A program made the position numbers and the translations under genes. Shown here one piece after another: positions 52,993-59,949 of a stretch of DNA of 64,000 bases. Origin of the DNA: Erwinia sp039023475 (lineage in GTDB: Bacteria; Pseudomonadota; Gammaproteobacteria; Enterobacterales; Enterobacteriaceae); contig NZ_JBCHVB010000001.1 in assembly GCF_039023475.1 (NCBI RefSeq), positions 620,001-684,000 of the forward strand. The letters are read 5' to 3'. The stretch's first letter is position 1; each line of letters begins with the position of its first letter. The notes under the pieces were generated by a model. That model ran no database searches. It was not told where the DNA came from and saw only the letters and a list, made by a program, of their open reading frames with translations.

Positions 52993-53928
52993 TCAGGATT
53001 TGAAATTGAAGTCCTGAACCTTACCGGCGTTCTGCTGGTCGATCAGAATGCCGCGAAACATCACGCGCTGTTTTTCCGGGCTGGTGCCTTTCTGAATATA
53101 ATTATCGAGATCGGTGACGCCCTGTGCGGCAATCGCCTGGGCCTGAAGCATAACGGTCGCCTTCAGCGAGCCCGCCTTAACCGCATCGCGCTCCTCGTTA
53201 CTGCCGTCGATGCCGACCACAATCACGTCATCGCGTCCGGCAGCCTTCAGCGCGGCGATGGCGCCCAGCGCCACTGGCCCGTTGCCGCAGATCACCCCTT
53301 TGACGTCCGGATGCGCTTGCAGGATGCTGTCCATGATGCGCTTGCCGTCAATCAGCGTGCCTTTGGCGTCCTGCTTCGCGACGCTCTGCATATCGGGATA
53401 CTGGTCAATGACCTGATGGAAAGATTTGGAGCGGGTGACGCAGTTATTGTCCGCCAGGTTGCAGGTAAGCTCGGCGTATTTCCCCTCTTCGCCCATTTTT
53501 TCGACGAAGACGTTTGCTACGTCGGAGCCAGCCTGGAAGTTGTTATGGGTGATCTGTGCCAGCGCCACGTCATCAACCGGGATTTCACGATTAATCAGCA
53601 CCACCGGGATCCCGGCATCCTTCGCTTTTTGTATCGCCGCCACGCTGGCGGTGGAGTCGGCGTTGTCGAGAATAATTCCCTGAACCTTTTTGCCGATGGC
53701 GGCATCGATCAGCTCACTTTGCTTTTTCACGTCCTCACCGTGGGAAAGTACGGAAGTTTTGTAACCCAGCGCCTGTGCCCGCGTATTGGCTCCCTTGGCT
53801 TCGGAGGCGTAGTAGGGATTATCCAGCGAGTTTACCAGGATCATGATGGTGCCTTTCTCTGCGGCCAGCGCCGCCGGAGAAATCACGCAGGCTGTGGCAA
53901 GGGCTAACAACGTTAAACGGATTTTCAT
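52993..53928 (-). CDS. Periplasmic ribose-type sugar-binding protein
   Basis: The 311-residue binding protein has a signal peptide (MKIRLTLLALATACVISPAA..., cut near LAAEKG about 24) and a Peripla_BP_4 (PF13407) fold. Lobe 1 begins KGTIMILVNSLDNPYYAS (about 25-42); aromatic and Asp/Arg residues typical for sugar stacking occur in NSLDNPYY, LINREIPVD (about 107) and GIDGSNEERDAVKAG (about 234-248). ATG 53928 gives the signal peptide. It likely supplies the importer with a pentose, tetrose or polyol, judging only by family. Confidence 0.92.
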   Translation of the reverse strand: MKIRLTLLALATACVISPAALAAEKGTIMILVNSLDNPYYASEAKGANTRAQALGYKTSVLSHGEDVKKQSELIDAAIGKKVQGIILDNADSTASVAAIQKAKDAGIPVVLINREIPVDDVALAQITHNNFQAGSDVANVFVEKMGEEGKYAELTCNLADNNCVTRSKSFHQVIDQYPDMQSVAKQDAKGTLIDGKRIMDSILQAHPDVKGVICGNGPVALGAIAALKAAGRDDVIVVGIDGSNEERDAVKAGSLKATVMLQAQAIAAQGVTDLDNYIQKGTSPEKQRVMFRGILIDQQNAGKVQDFNFKS

Positions 53929-54008
53929 ACGATGTTCTCTCTCTATTGTTATCAGTATTTTTGTAGGGTACGACACGAGCTGGAACACTATTTGTCTGAG
54001 ATAAAGCC

Positions 54009-54806
54009 TTACCAGATGGTGAAACCGCCATCGATCATCAGGTCTGCGCCGGTGATCATGTCGCTACCGTTCCCGGCGAAAAAGAGCACGGCGGCGGCGA
54101 TTTCATCGGTGTAGGCGAAGCGCCCCAGCGGAATGAGCTGCTTCATCGCCTCGCCCTTTTCGCCTCGCCAGGCCTTTTCGCCCATCGGCGTCAGCACTAC
54201 CGTTGGCGACAGGGTATTCACGTTGATTTTGTGCGGCGCGAACTCCTTCGCCATCACTTTAGTCATGCCCAGCAGGCCCGCTTTGGCGGAGGTATAGGCG
54301 ACGTGGTTATCGATGGCGATGGAGGCGGCCTGGGAGGCGATATTGATGATTTTCCCGCCCCGGCCCGCTTTCACCATCCGTTTCGCCACCGCCTGCGAGC
54401 AGAGGAAGGGGCCGGTCAGGTTAACCGCTACCTGCTTTTGCCACTCGCTGAAGTCGGTTTCCAGCACCGGTTGCAGCATCACGTAGCCCGCACAGTTCAC
54501 CAGAATATCGATCTGACCATAGTGGGCTTCCACTGCGGATACGGCCTTTTCTACCGAGTCAGGATCGGTAACGTCGCATTCGAAAAACTGCACGCGATCG
54601 CGGTCAAACTGTCCGGCCACCTCCCCGACTTTATCCTGTTCAAAGGCGGGATAGAGCAGCGCCAGGCTCGCGCCTTTCGCCAGCAGCATCTCGTTGCTGG
54701 CCATCGCAATGCCGCCCAGGCCACCGGTCACAATCGCCACTTTGCCACTCAGATCCATGTTGATATCCACGCCATAGCGCAGATTGACGTCATATTCTTT
54801 ACTCAT
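54009..54806 (-). CDS. Short-chain dehydrogenase of the sugar operon (second SDR)
   Basis: The 265-residue SDR has an N-terminal extension of about 20 residues before the NAD motif TGGLGGIAMASNEML (about 26-40; the usual GxxxGIG reads GGLGGIA). NCAGYVMLQP (about 102), Ser in IINIASQAASIAI (about 151) and the active site YTSAKAGLLGM (about 167-177) follow, with a C-terminal TGADLMIDGGFTIW. It resembles D-threitol/xylitol-type polyol dehydrogenases, but I cannot name the substrate. GGAGAG precedes ATG 54806; it lies 10 bp after the transketolase C gene. Confidence 0.88.
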   Translation of the reverse strand: MSKEYDVNLRYGVDINMDLSGKVAIVTGGLGGIAMASNEMLLAKGASLALLYPAFEQDKVGEVAGQFDRDRVQFFECDVTDPDSVEKAVSAVEAHYGQIDILVNCAGYVMLQPVLETDFSEWQKQVAVNLTGPFLCSQAVAKRMVKAGRGGKIINIASQAASIAIDNHVAYTSAKAGLLGMTKVMAKEFAPHKINVNTLSPTVVLTPMGEKAWRGEKGEAMKQLIPLGRFAYTDEIAAAVLFFAGNGSDMITGADLMIDGGFTIW

Positions 54807-54816
54807 CACTCTCTCC

Positions 54817-55737
54817 TCAGGCGGCGGCGACAGCCTGGTGCAGCGTGGTCTTCAGCCCTTCGGCATCAATCCGGAACTGCCGGCGCAGCGCGCTCCGGCT
54901 GCTGCTGTGGGTAAATTCATAAGCGGGGATCCCAAGCGGGGTGAAGCGCTGACGTAGTCCGTGCCGCAGCATTATTTCACCGATAATGCTGCTCAGGCCG
55001 CCGCTCAGCACATGCTCTTCCATGGTGATCACCTGCTGGTGGCGGGTAATCAGCTCCACGACCGCCGCTTCATCAAGCGGCCACAGAGAAGGCAGCGAAA
55101 CAAGGGTGATACCTTCATCCTTCGCCGCCAGCGCCTCATGCGCCAGCGTTCCCAGGCAGAAAACCAGCGCCCCTTCGCCCTGTTGTAAAACCTCAGGTTT
55201 ACCCGGCACAAAACGGTAGCTTTCATCATGCAGCACCGGCACCTTATCGCTGTCCATGCGGATATAGACCGGGCCATTATGCTGAATGGCATAGCGGGCG
55301 ATGGCGCTGGCCTGCACCGCATCCGCCGGCGCGAAAATTTGCAGGTTGCCAAAGGTGCGGGCAATGGCGATATCGTTGGTACAGTGGTGGGTGGCCCCCA
55401 GCGGGCCGTAGGCGAAACCGGCATTCAGACCGAGCATTTTGACGTTGGTTTCGGTGTAGCAGATGTCATTTTTAACCTGCTCATTCGAGCGGGCGAACAG
55501 GAAAGGCGCGGCGTTGGCGGTGAAAACGGTGCGCCCGCTGAGGGCCACCCCCGCAGCCATGCCGACCATGTTCTGCTCGGCGATCCCTACATTGATCACC
55601 CGGTCAGGAAACGCTTTCTCAAAGGGGGCGATCTTTGACGTTGAAGTCGAGTCAGCGACCATTACGCTGAGGTTCGCCCCATTATTCTGTTCGTCCACCA
55701 GCGTGGCGATCACGGCATCACGTAAATCTTGCATCAT
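54817..55737 (-). CDS. Transketolase C-terminal subunit (Pyr + C domains)
   Basis: The 306-residue protein corresponds to the C-terminal half of transketolase. The pyrimidine-binding domain has FPDRVINVGIAEQNMVGMAAG with the TPP-activating Glu in GIAEQN (about 43-62) and FLFARSNEQVKNDICYT; the C-terminal domain (about 185-306) has LVSLPSLWPLD and ITMEEHVLSGGLSS. It must pair with the product of the adjacent upstream gene to form an active enzyme. Its ATG overlaps the stop of that gene by 4 bp. AptA/AptB (apulose-4-phosphate transketolase) has the same split layout. Confidence 0.9.
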   Translation of the reverse strand: MMQDLRDAVIATLVDEQNNGANLSVMVADSTSTSKIAPFEKAFPDRVINVGIAEQNMVGMAAGVALSGRTVFTANAAPFLFARSNEQVKNDICYTETNVKMLGLNAGFAYGPLGATHHCTNDIAIARTFGNLQIFAPADAVQASAIARYAIQHNGPVYIRMDSDKVPVLHDESYRFVPGKPEVLQQGEGALVFCLGTLAHEALAAKDEGITLVSLPSLWPLDEAAVVELITRHQQVITMEEHVLSGGLSSIIGEIMLRHGLRQRFTPLGIPAYEFTHSSSRSALRRQFRIDAEGLKTTLHQAVAAA

Positions 55738-56540
55738 TCTTCCTCCAGCTCTGCCAGCCCAAGGGCCAGTTGCTCATCGTCCGGCACCGCATGGTGCCAG
55801 GCGGGTACGTTCGCCATAAAGGAGATCCCGTGGCCCTTTTCGGTATTAGCGAGGATCACGCGGGGTTTGCCCGCCGATGGCCGGTTAATGGCGTCAATAA
55901 GCGCCTGCGGATCGTGACCGTCGCACTCCAGCACCTCGAAACCAAAGGCCAGCCATTTATCCGCCAGCGGCTCCAGCGGCATGATCTCTTCCGTTTTCCC
56001 CGCGAGCTGTAAGCGGTTGCGATCGACAATGGCGATCAGGTTATCCAGCTTGAATTTGCTGGCGGACATCGCCGCTTCCCAGTTCGATCCTTCCGCCAGT
56101 TCACCATCGCCCAGCAGCACAAAAGCGCGACGGTGACCTCTGCCGGAAAGCTGATTGCCCAGCGCCAGCCCGACGCCGATGGGCAAGCCATGGCCCAGGC
56201 CACCCGAGTTGATTTCCACCAGATCCGGCAGCTTCTGACGCACCGGATGCCCGGCGAGCAGCGTGTCGTCGCCCATAAACTGATCCAGTACCTCAGGGTC
56301 GATCAGCCCCATGGCAGCGGCGCTACAGTACAAGCCTCCCGCGCCATGCCCTTTGGAAAGAATGAAACGATCCTGATCCGGCCTTTCAGCCTCTCTGTTC
56401 ATGATCGCCATATAAAGCGTGCAGATGATGTCCACCTCTGAAAGGTCAGCGCCGGTATGCCCCTTGCCGGCCCGGTGATTCATTTGCAGGACATAGCGTC
56501 GGGCCTGCCGCGCTGTCCGTTTGATTGCCTGAATATCCAT
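55734..56540 (-). CDS. Transketolase N-terminal subunit (TPP-binding)
   Basis: The 268-residue protein is the TPP/PP domain of transketolase: GKGHTGADLSEVDIICTLY (about 24-42), RFILSKGHGAGGLYC (about 58-72), and the thiamine diphosphate/metal motif LGDGELAEGSNWEAAMSA (GDG...N, about 142-159), with EKGHGISFMAN near 235. ATG 56540 has GAGGTGAGG directly upstream; the longer frame to 56684 runs through the promoter region. It is the first gene of the operon, so its expression probably defines the pathway's induction. Confidence 0.9.
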   Translation of the reverse strand: MDIQAIKRTARQARRYVLQMNHRAGKGHTGADLSEVDIICTLYMAIMNREAERPDQDRFILSKGHGAGGLYCSAAAMGLIDPEVLDQFMGDDTLLAGHPVRQKLPDLVEINSGGLGHGLPIGVGLALGNQLSGRGHRRAFVLLGDGELAEGSNWEAAMSASKFKLDNLIAIVDRNRLQLAGKTEEIMPLEPLADKWLAFGFEVLECDGHDPQALIDAINRPSAGKPRVILANTEKGHGISFMANVPAWHHAVPDDEQLALGLAELEEE

Positions 56541-56603
56541 CCTCACCTCGTCGTGTGTGGTGCCGCAGGCCGGAGAGCCAGGTGGCTTTCTGCGACCTTT
56601 CAT

Positions 56604-56669
56604 TTTCGAATAAAAATATACGCTATCGTTTAATACCGTATTGTGGCGCAGATCAAATTTCGAACAAAA
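56604..56669. promoter_or_regulatory. Candidate DeoR-family operators and CRP site of the sugar operon
   Basis: TTTCGAATAAAA (56604-56615) and TTTCGAACAAAA (56658-56669) are direct repeats of TTTCGAAYAAAA with a 54-bp period (about five helical turns), 64-129 bp before the transketolase N gene. Repeated TTCG-rich sites on one DNA face are typical of DeoR/GlpR regulators. Between them TGTGG-N6-TCAAA (56642-56657) matches 8 of 10 CRP core bases. The whole 56541-56911 region holds no gene. Confidence 0.6.
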
Positions 56670-56911
56670 GCAGATCAAAACCATAACCTATTGATTTAAA
56701 ATAAATCATGCAATATACACGGGTAAGTAATGGATCAATATGGCAAAAAAAGGGGAGAAATAGCTGCTTTCTCCTCCGCTTTATTTTCATTTGAAAGTCA
56801 CATTCTCTGGCGGATGCACTCGCATTCGCGGGGAACGGCGCGTAATATTTGCCCTGACGGCAGGACTGACGCGGGCTGGTGCCCGTAAATCAGGATTAGG
56901 GAGAGTTTCGG

Positions 56912-57703
56912 TTGAAAAGCAAGAATGAGCAGTTAGCGGATATGCAGCAGCGACGCGAAAAAATTCTGGAGATGATCCGCGAAGACGGTACGGTCACCGT
57001 CAAAATGCTGACCAGCGCCTTTGGCCTGACGGAAGCGACCATTCGCACCGACCTGCGCATCCTGCAAAAAGAGGGTTATGTGCAGCGGTTTCACGGCGGG
57101 GCAACGCTGGTGACCGGGAAACAGAATACCGGCGCGCTGATGCTGGAAAGGCAGACGCACCTCGACGAAAAAGAGGCGATAGGCCGGCTGGCTGCCCAGC
57201 ATATTGAAAATGGGGATACGGTGATTTTCGATTCCGGTACCACCACCACCGCCATCGCCCAGCAGATAAGTCATATCCGCAAGCTGTCGGTAGTGACCAC
57301 GGCGGTGAATATTGCGCTGATGCTGGGGGGCGAGCCGGGGATCAATATTCTGCTGACCGGCGGCACTTTTAAGTTTCCCACGCTCTCCACCTCCGGCGAA
57401 AAAGCCGCCAGCTTTTTTGAGAACGTGCTGGCGGAGAAGCTGTTTCTCGCCACGGCCTGTATCTCACCCCGGCTGGGGCTGAGTTTTCCGAGCGAAACTG
57501 ATATCAAAGTGAAAAGCGCGATGATCAAATCGGCCAGCACGGTCTACGTAGTGGCTGATTCCAGCAAAATCGACAAAGTGTCAATGTTCGCTCTGCCCTG
57601 TGACTGGAGCAACATTCACTACCTGATCACCGACAGCGGCATTTCCGCCGGGGCGATCTCGGCGTTCGAAGCCCTGGGCGTGGAGGTGCTGGTTGCGCGG
57701 TAA
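56912..57703 (+). CDS. DeoR/GlpR family transcriptional regulator of the sugar operon
   Basis: The 263-residue protein has an N-terminal winged HTH (REKILEMIREDGTVTVKMLT then AFGLTEATIRTDLRILQKEG, about 13-55) and a C-terminal sugar-phosphate-sensing DeoRC domain: VIFDSGTTTTAIAQQI (about 107-122), LLTGGTFKF and VVADSSKIDKVSMFAL (about 211-226). The start is TTG 56912 with GGGAG 8 nt upstream; an ATG 30 bp on would cut the HTH arm. It is divergent from the operon and presumably represses it until a phosphorylated intermediate binds. Its last codons lie in the 66-bp repeat at 57662-57727. Confidence 0.9.
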   Translation: MKSKNEQLADMQQRREKILEMIREDGTVTVKMLTSAFGLTEATIRTDLRILQKEGYVQRFHGGATLVTGKQNTGALMLERQTHLDEKEAIGRLAAQHIENGDTVIFDSGTTTTAIAQQISHIRKLSVVTTAVNIALMLGGEPGINILLTGGTFKFPTLSTSGEKAASFFENVLAEKLFLATACISPRLGLSFPSETDIKVKSAMIKSASTVYVVADSSKIDKVSMFALPCDWSNIHYLITDSGISAGAISAFEALGVEVLVAR

Positions 57704-57727
57704 AGGCTGACCACATCACCCAGGATC
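57662..57727 (+). repeat. 66-bp perfect direct repeat, left copy
   Basis: This copy starts GCGTTCGAAGCCCTGGGCGT and ends CACATCACCCAGGATC. It covers the last codons of the DeoR gene (AFEALGVEVLVAR and stop) and, read on the other strand, the cobA 3' end (LLILGDVVSLYRATSTST). An identical copy is at 59984-60049. The two bound a 2,256-bp cassette. Confidence 0.97.
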
Positions 57728-57737
57728 TCGTTTAGCA

Positions 57738-57856
57738 TCACCAGGCCGTAATATCAAAAGCACGGCTTCTTTCATTTTCAGAGCCGGAAAGCGCGGCATG
57801 CTCGTGAAAAATGGCGGTCGGGTGGCTCCGGTTAAACGCCGCCTGCAAGCCAGGAG
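57738..57856 (-). pseudogene. nasA-like gene fragment
   Basis: 57751-57853 aligns without gaps to 61892-61994 inside nasA at about 85% identity. On the minus strand the nasA frame reads GLQAAFNRSHPTAIFHEHAA then LSGSENERSRAFDITAW and a TGA stop at 57738-57740; nasA here has the equivalent GFQAAFNWNHPAAIFREHAA. The fragment has no start and is only about 39 codons, so it is a remnant. The divergence shows that it came from another nasA, not from a recent copy of the neighbour. Confidence 0.88.
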
Positions 57857-57869
57857 ACGAGGAAGGATG

Positions 57870-57902
57870 AAGAGAAGAACCCGGCCTCTTGCTGGCCGGG
57901 GA
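57870..57902 (-). terminator. Terminator after the putative immunity gene
   Basis: On the minus strand CCCGGCC-AGCAAGA-GGCCGGG is a 7-bp perfect stem followed by TTCTTCTCTT, just after the stop codon of the gene at 57909. Confidence 0.7.
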
Positions 57903-57908
57903 TTAATG

Positions 57909-58346
57909 TTACTCAACCTGACGGGCTTTATCTGTTTTCCATTCCTCATATGTTGCTTCAAGGAACCACAGACAGGATGCGCCCTTATCCGTACTCAGCA
58001 ACGCCAGACGTGTCCGCTGATAAAAATCCTCCAGAATCGCGGACGGCTTTTCAGCCGGCACCCCACAGACAATATCCGTCCCAATCATATGCGGCCATTT
58101 ACGGGCATCAAGTACGCTGAGCGCGTTCAGCGCCCCGGGGGTATTCGTCGTCAGTGCCGCCGACAACGCATCTTCCAGGCTGATAGCCTGCTTAACGTCG
58201 GCGACGGCTGCAAGATCGGGGGCTTTGTTGAGCCATATCTGCTCACCAGCGGCAATGCCTCTTAAGGCTTCTGGCCAGTGTATTGTGGCCGCCATTGATA
58301 CAGTAACCATGCACGGGAGCAACAACAGTAAAACCTGGCTCCTCAT
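57909..58346 (-). CDS. Putative periplasmic immunity protein to the Tlde1-like toxin
   Basis: The 145-residue protein has a signal peptide (MRSQVLLLLLPCMVTVSMAA, cut near residue 20) and a mature part with no domain I know; three cysteines are present in the precursor (one in the signal peptide, CGVP and CLWF). Its ATG overlaps the stop of the toxin gene by 4 bp (ATGA) with GAGG upstream, so the two are translationally coupled. Periplasmic location and coupling to a peptidoglycan-acting toxin indicate an immunity protein of the Tldi1 kind. That function is inferred from context only. Confidence 0.65.
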   Translation of the reverse strand: MRSQVLLLLLPCMVTVSMAATIHWPEALRGIAAGEQIWLNKAPDLAAVADVKQAISLEDALSAALTTNTPGALNALSVLDARKWPHMIGTDIVCGVPAEKPSAILEDFYQRTRLALLSTDKGASCLWFLEATYEEWKTDKARQVE

Positions 58347-58687
58347 CGCACCACCTCAAGCGTTCCACCTTCCCGCAGAATGCGTCGCCTCGTGGACAGC
58401 GACAGAATGATACAGCCTTCTGACGCGAATCCGGCGGGCTTACCGACGCGCTCACCATGTATACGGAAGGCAGAACGGCCAAAGGACTCCCCTGAGGTTT
58501 GCTCCAGAATAATGGTATAAGGCCCTTTGGATGCAGAATGCCCCGCAATTTGATACCTCCCCCGGGGAAGTGGCCCCATTCCTTTGACATGCTGGCGATC
58601 CGGGTTGTTCTTATTGGTCAGACTGCCGGAATAGCCAGTCTCGACCCATTCGCTCTTCAGGCAGCTTAGGGCTTCAGTCTGTTTCAT
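58343..58687 (-). CDS. Tlde1-like (DUF2778) L,D-transpeptidase-fold toxin domain protein
   Basis: The 114-residue protein has GYSGSLTNKNNPDRQHVKGM (about 18-37), GPLPRGRY (about 38-45) and the catalytic region FRIHG (His about 77) ... ASEGCIIL (Cys about 92), the hallmarks of the DUF2778/tlde1 domain. Tlde1 of Salmonella is a type VI secretion effector that alters peptidoglycan precursors in the target periplasm. No signal peptide or secretion adaptor is present here. The start lies 14 bp inside the end of the parE remnant, so the N-terminus may have been shortened or newly made. No T6SS gene is in the window. Confidence 0.75.
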   Translation of the reverse strand: MKQTEALSCLKSEWVETGYSGSLTNKNNPDRQHVKGMGPLPRGRYQIAGHSASKGPYTIILEQTSGESFGRSAFRIHGERVGKPAGFASEGCIILSLSTRRRILREGGTLEVVR

Positions 58688-58991
58688 CCGGCATCAGGCT
58701 GCTTTCATAGTCCTGACCACCATGCCAGATACTTGCAATTTGGACCTGCCCATCCTCCACCCCGAACGCGATGATTGTTCGTTTCCGATAGTTCGTTACT
58801 CTCAACCCCGTCATCAGATCATCTCTGACGTTACCCCTGTGCGGGAACAGGCTCAGGCTTTCACAGTAGCTGATGATGCCTTATGTATATGAGGTTGCCG
58901 TTTTTTCACCTGCCACCTCAGTGAGATAACGCCATAGTTCCATAACCTGCATTTCAGCTTCCGGTGAGAAGATGACCTGATAATGCTCCAT
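58674..58991 (-). pseudogene. ParE-family toxin with an in-frame stop codon
   Basis: The frame from ATG 58991 reads MEHYQVIFSPEAEMQVMELW ... KTATSYT, then TAA (58881-58883), then continues in the same frame GIISYCESLSLFPHRGNVRD ... IASIWHGGQDYESSLMPDET to TGA at 58674. With the stop read through it is a normal 105-residue RelE/ParE toxin, with RTIIAFGVEDGQVQIASIWHG near the end. One nonsense change at codon 37 thus inactivates it. parD lies 6 bp upstream. Confidence 0.85.
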
Positions 58992-58997
58992 GCTTAT

Positions 58998-59264
58998 CTA
59001 CTTTTCATTATGCAGTTCCGCCAGCTTTGCCCGCAGTTCAGTGCTGCTGATCCCACTCTCCGGGTTGGCTTTCAGTCTTTTCAGCGCCGGTACGGCTTCT
59101 TCCCGTAGCCAGTTTTCCACTGCCCGATCGCGGGCTGCCAGTGCGCGGATGCCTTCACGGATCACCTCACTTTCTGAGGCATATTCTCCGCTCGCCACCC
59201 GGGCTTTTATCTGGGCGGCCATTTCATTGGGTAAAGTGATACTCATCTGTTGTGTGGTTCGCAT
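58998..59264 (-). CDS. parD: ParD-family type II antitoxin
   Basis: The 88-residue protein MRTTQQMSITLPNEMAAQIK ... is a ribbon-helix-helix antitoxin: RHH strand and helix at about 5-45 (VASGEYASESEVIREGIRAL) and a C-terminal toxin-binding tail (GISSTELRAKLAELHNEK). It appears intact while its ParE partner carries a stop codon, a usual order of decay because the antitoxin alone is harmless. It would repress its own promoter in the 78-bp gap upstream. Confidence 0.88.
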   Translation of the reverse strand: MRTTQQMSITLPNEMAAQIKARVASGEYASESEVIREGIRALAARDRAVENWLREEAVPALKRLKANPESGISSTELRAKLAELHNEK

Positions 59265-59342
59265 TGTCTTATCTCCCCGCCAGGTAGGATTTAATCATAC
59301 TCACTCTTTTTATCGCTGTCAGGCTTTCCCCTGTCGTTTTTT

Positions 59343-59876
59343 TCAGCGCCAACAGTATCCGGAGCACAGCTTATCCGGCGTTATCTTTATCCCTTCCTGC
59401 GGCGAGGCCAGCCGTTCCCGGACGGTTTTTAACAGCCTGTCGTTCTCTTCATTTTCAACCGCGGCTTTCAGCACTGCCATACGGCGGTTCATCTCTTCAT
59501 TACTGATGGCGTTCCTGTCGCCTCTGTCGTAGCGGTCGAACGCTTCCCGGATTTCCTCTTCCAGTTTTTCAGCACTCTTTCTGTCGTTATCCCTCTTCTC
59601 CGCCGGATGCGTCCTCTGATGCATCTTTTGCAGATGTCCCGTCGCCAGCGAGGCAAGCCACTGCACAAGAAGCTGCGCGTTTTGTCACTCATGAACGTCA
59701 GCTGTGCGGCGAACGGGTTTACCACCTTCAGCGGCCTGGTGCAGCGCGGTGATGTACGCCTTTTCATTCGAGGCCAGCATCCTTTCCAGCGTCTGAGCGT
59801 AGCGCCGCGTGTATCGCTTCGTCTGCTCTCTGGACTCCTTTAACGTTGCGAGCGGATTAAGGCTGCATTGTGACAA
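59343..59876 (-). pseudogene. Unrecognised decayed gene with an in-frame stop
   Basis: One frame is open from 59876 to 59343 except for TGA at 59685-59687: SLNPLATLKESREQTKRYTR ... KPVRRTADVHE, stop, QNAQLLVQWLASLATGHLQK ... ITPDKLCSGYCWR. Charged, helix-rich sequence (KSAEKLEEEIREAFDRYDRG) suggests a coiled-coil. There is no ATG at the 5' end (TTG only, with a stop three codons before), so the front is probably missing. I do not recognise the family; an accessory-element protein is plausible. Confidence 0.5.
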
Positions 59877-59949
59877 GCCCCGCTATAGATTGACACTTCT
59901 GTTTAACATACTGCTTTATCAGATCCTCCTTAAGCGTCTGGAAAATCTG

